A DNA stretch of 64,000 nucleotides, taken from NCBI RefSeq assembly GCF_034931045.1, contig NZ_JAYGHH010000007.1:114240-178239 (forward strand). The letters run 5' to 3'. Positions within the stretch are counted from its first letter, which is position 1; each line of letters begins with the position of its first letter. The position numbers and the translations under genes are program-made. Below are positions 1 to 9,154 of this stretch, one piece after another. The notes beneath the pieces were generated by a model. That model saw only the letters and a program-made list of their open reading frames with translations. It ran no database searches and was not told the origin of the DNA. The stretch is from Nodularia sp034931045 (GTDB lineage Bacteria; Cyanobacteriota; Cyanobacteriia; Cyanobacteriales; Nostocaceae).

Positions 1-177
1 GGTTTCCGGTAAAGCGATCGCTTCGGGATGATCTTGTAAATACCATACATTTTCTTTCTTAACAATAAAGTTAGGTTTTTGTTGCAAAATTTTGAGCAAT
101 TCTAGATTTATATTAACAGCTAAACTTTGTATAACACGCCATAAATATTCACTGACTATATTTGTATAGTAGTTCAT
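1..177 (-). CDS. Hypothetical protein, 3' end beyond the window
   Basis: An open minus-strand frame of 59 codons starts at an ATG at 177 and runs off the left edge without a stop. The visible N-terminus begins MNYYTNIVSEYLWRV and continues as a helical, Leu/Ile-rich stretch ending near HPEAIALPET. It contains a HIP1-type GCGATCGC, as is usual for genes of this genome. I do not recognise the family; the visible part has no signal peptide and no catalytic motif. It could be the small N-terminal helical domain of a larger enzyme. Moderate confidence that it is coding, none on function. Confidence 0.5.
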   Translation of the reverse strand, partial: MNYYTNIVSEYLWRVIQSLAVNINLELLKILQQKPNFIVKKENVWYLQDHPEAIALPET

Positions 178-244
178 GAAAGATAATTAATCTAATTTTT
201 TAATGTTGTAAAATATTTATTTTTTTACTCAAATTGAGATTTAT

Positions 245-356
245 AGGACTTATGCAAACTGGAATTATTGTCCTTTGTGTCCTTGGCTGTATGCGCTATG
301 CTTTAGAGGAGCTTTCGCTTTAGCGATACGTTTTTTCAAAAATTTACATAATTCCT
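245..356. repeat. MITE-like repeat, GGACTTATGCAA family
   Basis: The stretch starts with AGGACTTATGCAA and ends with the imperfect inverse TTACATAATTCCT, enclosing text of the type tcctttgtgtccttgg. The same arrangement occurs at 62472-62571, so this is a dispersed, non-coding, foldable repeat. It fills most of the gap between the partial gene at the left edge and the glycosyltransferase gene. Confidence 0.55.
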
Positions 357-370
357 GATTTAAATTGCAG

Positions 371-1612
371 CTATTTCACGTCAGTGACGCGCCAACTGAG
401 TTTTAAATTCACCCAGAAATTCCAAATAGTCACAATGGCGATCGCGATTAAATTAGCAATGTATTTGTTACGAATCAAAAAACTAAATATCAAATTCAAA
501 ACTAAGACATTTAACCCTAATCCACCCAGGCAAATTAAATTAAATTTCAAAAATCGCTTGAGGCGCTGATGCCATTTCTGTTGCTTGCTACTGACATCAG
601 CAAACGTCCAAGTATCATTCCACAAGAAATTATTGAAAATGGCAATTTCGCCAGCAATAATTTTACTCAAAGTTAAAGGTAAAGCCAAAGTAGTTGAGTC
701 ACTGAGTAAATAAAGTATAGCCATATCCACAAACACCCCACTCAGTCCCACTAATCCAAACCGCAGGAATTTACCAATGGGTAAATTGATTTTTTGCTTG
801 ACTCGTCCCAGCACACCCGTAGACAATCGTAAGCGAAATAAATGCTGTAAATATTCTACATATTGCTTCCATGTCACCTTACTTTCACCTTGTTGACGCT
901 CAGAAAATACATAACCAACTTCAGCAATTTGATTGACATTTCCCCGGCCAATCACTTCCAAAAGTATTTTGTATCCCACTGGATGAAGTGTGACACCTGC
1001 AATACAAGTACGTCGCACTATGAAATAACCACTCATAGGGTCAGAAACTCTACCAACTACCCCTGGTAACAAAATCAACCCTAATACCTGAGCGCCACGG
1101 GACAAAAAACGCCTAATTATATTCCAACTACTAACACCACCTCCTTTGACATGACGACTAGCTACTGCTAAATCTGCACCTTGTTTAATTGTCAACAATA
1201 ATTGGATTAATATTTCGGGTGGATGCTGTAAATCTCCATCAATTACCCCTAAAATATTGCCCTTTGCCACTTGCCATCCCCGAATTACGGCTGAAGACAG
1301 CCCTCGTTCTTTTTTGCGTCGCATTACTCGTAATTGCGGGTATTCTCCCATGAGGGATTTTGCTATTTCCCAAGTGCGATCAGGACTGTCATCATCAACT
1401 ACAATTAATTCATATTGTCCTGGTATAAATTCATTGAGCAGTTCACTTAAGATTTTGAGCAGATTTGGAATATTATCACGCTCTTGATAAGTGGGAATTA
1501 TCAATGAAAAATAAATTGCTTGATGATTAAATCCGGAGTTTGGAGGGGGGAGTTCTGGAATTTGTAATGAGGTAGTTATTTCAGATAACAAAACATGAAC
1601 TTTTTCACTCAT
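371..1612 (-). CDS. Family 2 glycosyltransferase (DPM1-like) with C-terminal GtrA domain
   Basis: 413 residues, ATG start. Residues 35-270 form a GT-A glycosyltransferase of the dolichol/polyprenol-phosphate mannosyltransferase type: SLIIPTYQERDN at 36-47, the nucleotide-binding VVDDDSPD at 71-78 and the metal-binding DGDLQHPPE at 125-133. Residues from about 285 to the end hold several hydrophobic segments typical of GtrA membrane domains. Known members transfer a sugar from a nucleotide donor to a polyprenyl phosphate at the membrane, and the GtrA part is thought to help move the lipid-linked sugar. The substrate (glucose, mannose or other) cannot be told from sequence. It is transcribed away from cofH with about 120 bp between the start codons. 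Confidence 0.85.
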   Translation of the reverse strand: MSEKVHVLLSEITTSLQIPELPPPNSGFNHQAIYFSLIIPTYQERDNIPNLLKILSELLNEFIPGQYELIVVDDDSPDRTWEIAKSLMGEYPQLRVMRRKKERGLSSAVIRGWQVAKGNILGVIDGDLQHPPEILIQLLLTIKQGADLAVASRHVKGGGVSSWNIIRRFLSRGAQVLGLILLPGVVGRVSDPMSGYFIVRRTCIAGVTLHPVGYKILLEVIGRGNVNQIAEVGYVFSERQQGESKVTWKQYVEYLQHLFRLRLSTGVLGRVKQKINLPIGKFLRFGLVGLSGVFVDMAILYLLSDSTTLALPLTLSKIIAGEIAIFNNFLWNDTWTFADVSSKQQKWHQRLKRFLKFNLICLGGLGLNVLVLNLIFSFLIRNKYIANLIAIAIVTIWNFWVNLKLSWRVTDVK

Positions 1613-1731
1613 ATTGGACGAAAAAAATTATACATGATTTTTTTTAATTAATATTAATTTCATCAATTATGATAGTCGAAAAATTAATGATTATTTCTGC
1701 CAAAATAGTAAAAGTAACTTGGTTATGACTG

Positions 1732-2889
1732 ATGCCCTGTAAAACTGTTGATAGTATTTTGGATCATGCCCTTTTGGGGTATGATCTATCTCCCGCCGAT
1801 GGAGTGGTATTGTTAAAACAAACTGACCCAGAGGCGATCGCAGCCATTCGGACTACAGCTGACAAACTCCGCTACAGTCAAGCAGGCAATACGGTAACTT
1901 ATGTCATTAACCGCAATATCAACTTTACTAATATTTGCGAGCAACATTGTAGTTTTTGTGCTTTCCGCCGGGATGATGGTGATACTGGTGCTTATTGGTT
2001 AGATTGGGCGCAAATCTTAGAAAAATCTACAGATGCGATGCGAAGAGATGCAACTGAAATCTGTATGCAGGGGGGGTTAAATCCACAAGCGCAGATCAAC
2101 GGCAAGTCTTTAGATTATTACTTAAAGCTCGTAGAAACCATTAAACAAGAATTTCCCCAGATACATTTACACGCTTTTTCGCCCCAAGAAGTGCAATTTA
2201 TCGCCAGAATAGACGGCATTGAATATGCTGATGTAATTGCTGCTTTGCGGGATGCTGGTGTAGGCTCAATGCCAGGAACAGCAGCTGAGGTCTTAGATGA
2301 TCAAGTCAGACGGGTACTGTGTCCAGAGAAAATCAATACAGCCACTTGGTTAGAAATTGTGAGTACAGCTCATAAATTAGGTTTACCCACCACTAGCACC
2401 ATATTATCAGGGCATATTGAAACGCCAGAACAACAAATTGGGCATTTAGAAAAATTGCGATCGCTGCAAAAAACTGCCATTGATCGCGGATATCCGGCTC
2501 GCATTACCGAATTTATTGCATTGCCATTTGTCGGACAAGAAGCACCTAAATCATTACGCCGTCGTGTCGGACGTGATCAACCAGTGTTAAATGATGCCTT
2601 ATTACTCACAGCTGTAGCGCGAATTTATTTGGGAAATTACATCCCCAATCATCAACCAAGTTGGGTCAAACTGGGGCTGGCTGGTGCTACTGAAGCTTTA
2701 TTGTGGGGTTGCAACGATATTGGCGGCACGTTAATGGAGGAACACATTACCACAATGGCAGGAGCCTTGGGTGGTACTTGTATGGAAGTCGAAACTCTAC
2801 AAAGTGCGATCGCTTCTTTAGGAAGACCATACCAACAAAGAGATACTCTATATCAAAAAGTCATTAATCATGAGTCATTGGGAAGTTAA
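1732..2889 (+). CDS. cofH: 7,8-didemethyl-8-hydroxy-5-deazariboflavin synthase subunit CofH
   Basis: 385 residues. The radical-SAM cluster motif CX3CX2C is at C69, C73 and C76 (CEQHCSFC), followed by a TIM-barrel and the C-terminal region typical of CofH/FbiC. CofH joins tyrosine to the diaminouracil precursor. With CofG it makes the deazaflavin Fo, which cyanobacteria use as an antenna chromophore in DNA photolyase. CofG is not in the window, which is usual for cyanobacteria where the two genes are unlinked. The start at 1732 is the only ATG giving the normal length; an ATG six bases upstream is in another frame and stops after five codons. Confidence 0.93.
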   Translation: MPCKTVDSILDHALLGYDLSPADGVVLLKQTDPEAIAAIRTTADKLRYSQAGNTVTYVINRNINFTNICEQHCSFCAFRRDDGDTGAYWLDWAQILEKSTDAMRRDATEICMQGGLNPQAQINGKSLDYYLKLVETIKQEFPQIHLHAFSPQEVQFIARIDGIEYADVIAALRDAGVGSMPGTAAEVLDDQVRRVLCPEKINTATWLEIVSTAHKLGLPTTSTILSGHIETPEQQIGHLEKLRSLQKTAIDRGYPARITEFIALPFVGQEAPKSLRRRVGRDQPVLNDALLLTAVARIYLGNYIPNHQPSWVKLGLAGATEALLWGCNDIGGTLMEEHITTMAGALGGTCMEVETLQSAIASLGRPYQQRDTLYQKVINHESLGS

Positions 2890-3002
2890 CGTCTTCTCCC
2901 CCCTGCCCCCTTGCGCAACACCTCTCAATACTCTAAATGATCCCCAGGATACCAATCCAGGATAGGATAGACCTTGATTTATGTATTATTTACTGAAGAC
3001 AT

Positions 3003-3401
3003 ATGAAGCGCTATTGGTCGCGTCTACTTGCCTTGGTTTTGGTTGTCGCCTTTGGACTCATGGGCTGTTCTGGCAGTCTAGACAGCTTAACAGGCGATTA
3101 CCGTCAAGACACCTTGGCTGTAGTCAATGTTATGAAAGAAGCCCTGGATTTGACACCAGATTCACCCGACAGAGCCGCAATTCAAGCAGAGGCACGTCAA
3201 AAAATCAACGATTTTTCAGCTCGCTACCAACGGGATAACTCTGTTTCCAATCTGAGTTCCTTTACAACCATGCGAACAGCTCTGAACTCCCTAGCCGGAC
3301 ACTACAGCTCTTACCCAAATCGTCCTGTACCCCAAAAGCTCAGAAATCGTCTAGAGCAAGAGTTACAACGGGTAGAAACTGCGTTGAGGCGTGGGGCTTA
3401 A
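3003..3401 (+). CDS. psb27: Photosystem II assembly lipoprotein Psb27
   Basis: 132 residues with a lipoprotein signal: basic MKRYWSR, hydrophobic core, and lipobox LMGC with the acylated Cys at 22. The mature part is a four-helix protein with the family sequence GDYRQDTLAVVNVMKEALDL and a C-terminal basic helix. Psb27 binds CP43 at the lumenal side of immature photosystem II and keeps the site free while the Mn cluster is assembled and during repair. It follows cofH by about 110 bp on the same strand, with no visible strong terminator between them, so read-through is possible, but it probably has its own promoter. Confidence 0.95.
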   Translation: MKRYWSRLLALVLVVAFGLMGCSGSLDSLTGDYRQDTLAVVNVMKEALDLTPDSPDRAAIQAEARQKINDFSARYQRDNSVSNLSSFTTMRTALNSLAGHYSSYPNRPVPQKLRNRLEQELQRVETALRRGA

Positions 3402-3445
3402 CTATTGGCAATTCGATTGTTAAGAGTCAAAAGTCTAGAGTCCTC

Positions 3446-3907
3446 AATATTCACTCTCGACCGTTGACTCTTGACTGCTTTGTTTACAGATATAGCAACG
3501 TGCTGAGTACAAAATCCAGAACATGATAGCGATCGCAAATTCTGCCAACTTGTCACTATTTGCATAACTTCCTCCTGTTCCAATACAGTTCAATTAAGCA
3601 TTGCTTTCTTCTCATTCCTAACTTGGTGTCCTTGGCGGTATGCGCTGCGCGCACGCTACGCGAACGTTAAAAAAAATGACCTAAACGAAGAGTGCGAACC
3701 TTAACTGAACCGTATTGCCCCCTGTTCTCTTGGTTCTCTGGTAACAATATCAGCTTGTAAAAGTTTTTGCTCTTGTGGACTGAGGCGGAAATAAGTATCA
3801 ATAAAACCGGAAATTAACCACATTCTAGCTGGGTCTAATTTTAACGTCGCCAACAGACGCAAACATTCAAACTTAACTTGACAGCGTTCTGCTGGTGCAA
3901 TGTTCAT
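3446..3907 (-). pseudogene. Rpn/PD-(D/E)XK-type putative transposase remnant, split by a MITE
   Basis: The minus-strand frame 3907-3701 begins MNIAPAERCQVKFECLRLLATL and reads LDPARMWLISGFIDTYFRLSPQEQ. From memory this is typical of the middle of cyanobacterial Rpn-family (recombination-promoting nuclease / putative transposase) proteins. It breaks off after EPREQ. The expected continuation, EEVMQIVTSW, resumes at 3580 on the other side of a 137-bp repeat. Both sides carry the 10-bp target duplication, so the insertion can be removed on paper and the frame rejoins exactly. The N-terminal nuclease domain and the C-terminus are missing, so the gene was already, or has since become, a remnant. 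The lower boundary is approximate. Confidence 0.7.
3581..3717. mobile_element. MITE, copy 1 (137 bp, 10-bp target-site duplication)
   Basis: Terminal inverted repeats CAATACAGTTCAATTAAG at the left and the inverse of CAATACGGTTCAGTTAAG at the right. The flanks are CCTCCTGTTC (3571-3580) and CCCCCTGTTC (3718-3727), a 10-bp target duplication with one mismatch. The interior contains the palindromic text around TATGCGCTGCGCGC. No coding capacity. A second copy with a perfect 10-bp duplication lies at 41193-41336. A 10-bp duplication would suit mobilisation by an IS4-like transposase; this is inference, since no full-length relative is in the window. Confidence 0.85.
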
Positions 3908-3940
3908 TTTTGCCAGTTAAATTGTAAAATAACTTTGTAA

Positions 3941-4041
3941 AGTTTGTAGTGAGGACTTTAGTCCTCAAAAAAACCAGCTTATATGACTTTTTCAGCAAAC
4001 AGTATGCAATTGACAAAGGGCTAAAGCCCTGACTACAAACT
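3941..4041. repeat. Inverted-repeat element, TTTGTAGT family
   Basis: It begins AGTTTGTAGTGAGGAC and ends with the inverse, GACTACAAACT, with internal GGACTTTAGTCC and GGGCTAAAGCCC palindromes. It lies directly behind the stop codon of polA. A second, disrupted copy is at 31022-31257. Non-coding; the palindromes could fold in RNA and may act as the transcription end of polA. Confidence 0.6.
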
Positions 4042-4047
4042 GCGTAA

Positions 4048-6963
4048 TTATTTCGCATCCATCCAATTATCACCAGCACGAACATCTACCAGTAACGGTA
4101 CACTCAAATCTACAGCATTCTCCATGACAGACTTAATTTGTGGTTGTAATTCTTCCCACTCTTGGGGCGGAACTTCAAACACCAATTCATCGTGAACTTG
4201 TAATAACAATCTTGCTTGATAGTTCTGCAAAACCTCATGCAGTTTAATCATGGCAATTTTGATAATATCAGCACTTGAACCTTGAATTGGGGCATTAGCC
4301 GCAGAACGTAATAAACCCGCATCGTAAGGGCCTAAATTTTTCAACTTATTTAAGTCAATGTCTTCTGGGTTGCTGTCTTTTAATTTACGTAAACTATTAT
4401 TGGTAAACTCAACATAACGCCGACGACCGAGAATAGTTTCTACATAACCTTGTGAAATTGCTTGTTTTTTAACCCCTTCTAAATATGCAAAAACTTGCGG
4501 GTAACGTTCATTAAACCGTTTAATAAACTCGTTAGCAATAGTTTTATCTATCCCAGTGGAACGGGAAAACTTCAGTGAACCCATACCATAAATCACACCA
4601 AAATTAATGGTTTTGGCTATCCTGCGTTCATCTGATGTAATATCTGATTTTTCAAACACCAAACGGGCTGTAACGGTGTGAATATCTTCATTCTGCTGAT
4701 ATGCTTGTAATAATATCGGCTCTTGACTTAAATGAGCCAAAATTCGCAACTCTATTTGTGAGTAATCAGCCGCCACCATTAAAAACCCTGATTCTGGCAA
4801 AAATGCTTTGCGAATCTGACGACTAAAAGCTGTGCGAATGGGAATATTTTGTAAGTTGGGATTAGACGAAGATAATCTACCCGTGGCTGTTACGGTTTGA
4901 TTAAAATTAGTATGAACTCGCTGAGTATCTGGACGAACTAATGCTGGTAACGCATCGACATAAGTAGACTTTAATTTAGATAAAGTCCGGTACTCAATAA
5001 TGGCATCAACAAACCCAGTTTGATCAACTTCTTGGAGTTTTTCTAATGTCGCCGCATCTGTAGAATAGCCTGTTTGCATTTTCCGAGAATATTTGGTACT
5101 TAATCCCAACTTTTCAAATAATATCAGGCTCAATTGTTTAGGAGAACCCAAATTAAATGTTTCTCCGGCTATTGTGATTGCCGTTTCTTGTAACTTGGCT
5201 AAATCTATCTCTAATTGCTGCGATAATTCGTGTAAATACACTGAATTAATGCGGACACCTGTATATTCCATCTCCGCTAAAACTTTTTCTAGCGGCTGTT
5301 CTACTTCCACTAATAACTTATGCAAAGCGGGAAACTTTTCTAGTTCCTCACGTATTTTCAGCACAAGTTGAAACGTGGCGTAAACTTGTAAACAGCAATA
5401 ATATGCTACAGATGCAATACTAATATCGGCAATGGTTTGGCCTTTGGGAACTAAATCTAGATAATTTTTGAGGGTTAATCCTAAATAACGCAGTGATATA
5501 TCATTCAGGTTATGGCTAGTATCTGGATTCAGAACATAACTAGCTAACATGGGGTCGAAAACCACTCCTGCCAACTTAATCCCTTGACAACGAAAAACTA
5601 AGCGGTCAAATTTACTATTTTGGAAAGTCTTGGGATAATCCGCACTTGTAAGAATTGGACTCAGTGCGGTGAAAACCGCATCTTGACTCAAATTTTCCCC
5701 AAATTTATGCGCCAGAGGAATATAAGCTGATTCATCTGGTTTGGTTCCCCAACAACAGCCAATTCCCACTAAGGTCGCATCCCGTGGTTCTAAATCAGTA
5801 GTTTCTGTGTCCCAAGCCACGGGAATGTCCGGGTTAGTGAATGTTTGCAACAGTTTCACTAATTCGGCGAGTTTATCCGGGGTGTTAATAATCTGTGGTT
5901 GAATTGGTGAAGCGGGTTGTTGTGGTAATGCGGCTGTATCAGCAGCACTGAAAAACCATAGATCATCATCTTGGTCATGGTGGGAGATGTTTGTGACTGT
6001 TGAAGTTTCAGCAATTTCTCCCCCAAAACGTTGCTGAAGTTCGTCTATTTTGCCCAAGAAATGATTGAATTCTAACTTTTCTAAAATAGGTATGAGAAGG
6101 CTGGTATCAAATCCTGTTAATTTACAGTTTTCTAAATTAATTTCTAGAGGAACATCTACAATAATTCTGGCTAAATATTGGGATTTTTCCGCGTCTTCTT
6201 TACCTGCTTGTAATTTTTTCTGAATTGCGCCTTTAATTTCATCTAAGGCTGCATAAATATCAGCTAAAGAAGGGTAGGTATTCAGTAGCTGTACGGCTGT
6301 TTTTTCGCCAATTCCCTTAACACCAGGAATATTATCTGATTTATCACCACAAAGAGCTTTATAGTCAACAATTTGCGTGGGAAATACACCTAATTTTGCT
6401 TTAACTTCTTCTGTACTAAATTCAGTGATGCTGTTTGTAGAGCGTTTCAAAGCATCGGGACTAAAATTTAAAACGGTGATTTCTTGCTCAGGGTTGATGA
6501 GTTGAAATAAATCTTTATCGCCTGTTAAAATTTTAACTTTATACCCTGCGGCAGTGGCTTTTTGTGCTAGGGTTCCTAAAACATCATCGGCTTCATAACC
6601 TGGGGCTGTGAAAATGGGTAAGTTAAGGCCTGCGAGTAATTCTTGGAGATTTTTTAAATCAGGAACAAAATCTTCTGGTGTTCCCGGACGATCAGCTTTA
6701 TAAGTGTCGTCAGCTTCGTGGCGAAAAGTAGGCAAATTTAAGTCAAAGGCGATCGCGATCGCTTCTGGCTTTTCTGTGGCCATGACTTCTAACAGACATT
6801 TGAGAAAGCCAAAACATACACTGGTCGGAATCCCCGTTTTAGTCCTTAATCCGCCATCTCTTCCTTTGGCGAAGGCGAAATAAGAACGGTAGGACAGGGA
6901 GTGTCCATCTACAAGGATGAACGTGGGGCGTGTGACGGTGACAGCATCAGAGGTTTGAGACAT
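4048..6963 (-). CDS. polA: DNA polymerase I
   Basis: 971 residues. Domain order: 5'-3' flap nuclease (about 1-310, FILVDGHSLSYRSYFAF and GYEADDVLGTLA), 3'-5' exonuclease (about 360-560), polymerase (about 570-971). Polymerase motifs A (DYSQIELRILAHLS), B (RRIAKTINFGVIYGMG) and C (QVHDELVFEV) are intact. The enzyme fills gaps, removes Okazaki primers and works in excision repair. In the exonuclease domain, motif I (D385, E387) and motif II (D453) are present. In motif III the expected YX3D reads Y522-CCL-Q526, so the metal-binding Asp aligned with D501 of E. coli is replaced by Gln. This may weaken or abolish proofreading. The ATG start is normal for the family. Confidence 0.97.
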   Translation of the reverse strand: MSQTSDAVTVTRPTFILVDGHSLSYRSYFAFAKGRDGGLRTKTGIPTSVCFGFLKCLLEVMATEKPEAIAIAFDLNLPTFRHEADDTYKADRPGTPEDFVPDLKNLQELLAGLNLPIFTAPGYEADDVLGTLAQKATAAGYKVKILTGDKDLFQLINPEQEITVLNFSPDALKRSTNSITEFSTEEVKAKLGVFPTQIVDYKALCGDKSDNIPGVKGIGEKTAVQLLNTYPSLADIYAALDEIKGAIQKKLQAGKEDAEKSQYLARIIVDVPLEINLENCKLTGFDTSLLIPILEKLEFNHFLGKIDELQQRFGGEIAETSTVTNISHHDQDDDLWFFSAADTAALPQQPASPIQPQIINTPDKLAELVKLLQTFTNPDIPVAWDTETTDLEPRDATLVGIGCCWGTKPDESAYIPLAHKFGENLSQDAVFTALSPILTSADYPKTFQNSKFDRLVFRCQGIKLAGVVFDPMLASYVLNPDTSHNLNDISLRYLGLTLKNYLDLVPKGQTIADISIASVAYYCCLQVYATFQLVLKIREELEKFPALHKLLVEVEQPLEKVLAEMEYTGVRINSVYLHELSQQLEIDLAKLQETAITIAGETFNLGSPKQLSLILFEKLGLSTKYSRKMQTGYSTDAATLEKLQEVDQTGFVDAIIEYRTLSKLKSTYVDALPALVRPDTQRVHTNFNQTVTATGRLSSSNPNLQNIPIRTAFSRQIRKAFLPESGFLMVAADYSQIELRILAHLSQEPILLQAYQQNEDIHTVTARLVFEKSDITSDERRIAKTINFGVIYGMGSLKFSRSTGIDKTIANEFIKRFNERYPQVFAYLEGVKKQAISQGYVETILGRRRYVEFTNNSLRKLKDSNPEDIDLNKLKNLGPYDAGLLRSAANAPIQGSSADIIKIAMIKLHEVLQNYQARLLLQVHDELVFEVPPQEWEELQPQIKSVMENAVDLSVPLLVDVRAGDNWMDAK

Positions 6964-7043
6964 AAAGCTATTTTAGCCTAAGTGTTGCCCACTACCCCCT
7001 AGACACTGCTAACCTCATACTGGGAGTTTAAACTAGGGAATTT

Positions 7044-7919
7044 ATGCACAAAGCATCTGCCTCTGACTTGACATTGACTGGTAATTATGCTGGGGCTGCA
7101 CAAAATATTAAATTACTGGTTCTAGATATAGATGGGACGATTTCTGGAGAGTCTAACACTGTGAGTGAACCTGTGAAGCAGGCGATCGCCGCAGTGCAAG
7201 CCAAAGGAATTCAGGTAGCGATCGCCACTGGTCGGATGTATTGTTCTGCTTTACGCTTCCACCAAGAAATTAACTCTCTGCTGCCATTATCAGCCTATCA
7301 GGGGGCTTGGATTCAAGACCCAGCTAATCAGAAAATTCATCGCCATTGGGCTGTTTCCCAAGACATGGCGCACCAGCTACTAGATTATTTTGAACAGCCG
7401 CATCTGCGATCGCGTTTATCTGTCCACTTCTATATCAATGATCGGCTTTATGTGCGGGATTTGAGCAAAGAAAGTCAAATTTATGCACAACGTTCTGGTA
7501 TTACCCCGATTCCAGTGGGCGATTTGCGCCAAGTCCTCACCAATGAACCCACTAAAATATTAGCTTTGTCTGACGATACAGAAGTGATCAACGAGCTATT
7601 GGGGAACTTGCGCCGCCAATACACACCTGCTGAACTTTATTTAACAACATCTATCGCGACTTTTTTTGAAGCCACTAATCCGTTAGTGAATAAGGGAACT
7701 GCTGTGCGTTACATAGCTGAAGAACTACTAGGCTTAGAAAGCAGCCACGTGATGACTATTGGTGATAACTTTAATGATTTGGAAATGCTGCAATATGCTG
7801 GCATCGGTGTAGCCATGGGCAATGCTCCCGCAGGTGTGCAAGCGATCGCTCAATGGGTAGCTCCTCACGTTGAAAAAGATGGAGTTGCAACTGCAATCGA
7901 GAAGTTTTTACTGTCGTAA
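7044..7919 (+). CDS. Cof-type HAD-superfamily phosphatase
   Basis: 291 residues. HAD motif I is LLVLDIDGT with nucleophile D28 and acid D30, motif II is in AIATGRMY, and motif IV is GDNFNDLEMLQYAG near residue 240. Between motifs II and III lies a type-IIB cap of the Cof/YkrA kind. Such enzymes dephosphorylate small phosphorylated metabolites such as sugar phosphates or FMN in the cytosol; the substrate is unknown here. It is divergent from polA with 80 bp between the start codons. A hairpin at 7953-7986 lies just downstream and probably ends its transcript. Confidence 0.88.
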   Translation: MHKASASDLTLTGNYAGAAQNIKLLVLDIDGTISGESNTVSEPVKQAIAAVQAKGIQVAIATGRMYCSALRFHQEINSLLPLSAYQGAWIQDPANQKIHRHWAVSQDMAHQLLDYFEQPHLRSRLSVHFYINDRLYVRDLSKESQIYAQRSGITPIPVGDLRQVLTNEPTKILALSDDTEVINELLGNLRRQYTPAELYLTTSIATFFEATNPLVNKGTAVRYIAEELLGLESSHVMTIGDNFNDLEMLQYAGIGVAMGNAPAGVQAIAQWVAPHVEKDGVATAIEKFLLS

Positions 7920-7952
7920 GATACCCAGACAAAATAAATAAAATCAGAAAAG

Positions 7953-7986
7953 ACACCGACGACTGGCCGTGTTTCGTCTCGGTGCC
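7953..7986 (+). terminator. Hairpin downstream of the HAD hydrolase gene
   Basis: Stem ACACCGACGA / CGTCTCGGTG with a short bulge, followed by a weak CCTTTACT tract on the plus strand and TCTTTTCTGATTTTAT on the minus strand. It could act in either direction. No other gene signal is present up to the stop codon of the DALR gene at 8157, apart from the GCTCCTCACAC string noted in the findings. Confidence 0.45.
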
Positions 7987-8156
7987 TTTACTGGTTCGCT
8001 CCTCACACACCTGATAATATAGCCGAGGTGATTAAATGAGTCAATAGTTACGAGAAAAGTTTTGATTTTTTGCTCCTAAGATACTACTTGCGGATGGTAC
8101 GTTCATACAGCAGAAGATTGCGTAGACATTCACTCTAGTCATTGGTCATAAAATTT

Positions 8157-9011
8157 TCATAACTCCAGAGGAGCAACAGCACCCAGTTTGTTGACCAGTA
8201 AACACCTCAACACGGACTGAGTAGCTATCACTAATCCCAGCCTGGCTTGGGTTAATTCTGGGGCAGAAATTTTTACTTTTCCCCAAATACGGCACTGACT
8301 CCAAAACGCCTCAAAAGCTTGGCTTAAATCCAGTGCCACTTTTTCCCAGTTCACCCCATCACTCAAATCAGGACATTCTAAATTGTCGATTACCTGTACT
8401 AACTCGGACATGAGATGACCCTCGGCGGGGTGACTGAAGCGGAGTTTTTGCTCATCGTTCAGCCAAGGTATTAAATTTTCTGATACCAAGTAATACAAAT
8501 CAGACTTTTTGCTGATATCTGGCATTGGTTCTCTAAGCTTAATTAATCCTTCTCGGTGAGCGAGCCGCACTAGTGAGTAGCAGCGTGCATGAGCATATTG
8601 AATAGCAAACAAGTGAGACTGATTTTGTCTAGTAATTCTTCTGGTTTCCATTTCTTTGTCACTTCCTACATTCTTCCCTACCAGGCTTTGCAACCAAGTA
8701 GCTAGAAATGGATGACTTAATTCTAAATAAATCGACCCTGGGGGAACAATTTGAACACTAAAAACGTCACCCCGGATTGCTAATAAGTGAGAGACAACAC
8801 TACTGGCTATCTCCATAGTTGTTTGATTATGAGATTTCGCTAACCGCAGGGCTACACCTGAAATATATAAAACTCGACTATTATCTCTACCTTTGTATAG
8901 GGGAATTTTTTGGGTTTCTATGCCTGTAAACTTATTATTTAGAGTATAAACTTTTACTGATAGCAGCAAATAGCTATATAATAGATGCTTAATTGATATG
9001 TATTTACCCAC
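8157..9011 (-). CDS. DALR anticodon-binding domain protein
   Basis: 284 residues. The C-terminal half carries the helical DALR domain found at the end of arginyl- and related tRNA synthetases (YAHARCYSLVRLAHREG, then RCLLVNKLGAVAPLEL), but there is no catalytic Rossmann core. Cyanobacteria carry such stand-alone DALR proteins of unknown role; tRNA binding is an inference. The start at 9011 is a GTG. The first 30 or so residues (to TLNNKFTGIET) are poorly characteristic, and the real start may lie further in, although no in-frame ATG is available before the conserved IPLYKGRDN. It is divergent from the devH-like gene. Confidence 0.75.
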   Translation of the reverse strand: MGKYISIKHLLYSYLLLSVKVYTLNNKFTGIETQKIPLYKGRDNSRVLYISGVALRLAKSHNQTTMEIASSVVSHLLAIRGDVFSVQIVPPGSIYLELSHPFLATWLQSLVGKNVGSDKEMETRRITRQNQSHLFAIQYAHARCYSLVRLAHREGLIKLREPMPDISKKSDLYYLVSENLIPWLNDEQKLRFSHPAEGHLMSELVQVIDNLECPDLSDGVNWEKVALDLSQAFEAFWSQCRIWGKVKISAPELTQARLGLVIATQSVLRCLLVNKLGAVAPLEL

Positions 9012-9154
9012 TAGTAGCTTTTAATATACATAGAACATTGATCAAGAGGTATTTTTTACTGATTTGTATATTTTCGTCAGCTATCTTAAGATATAAATCT
9101 AATCTTCATGAAGAAAAATGAGAGTAGCATAAAATTTGATGAATATTCGATGAA

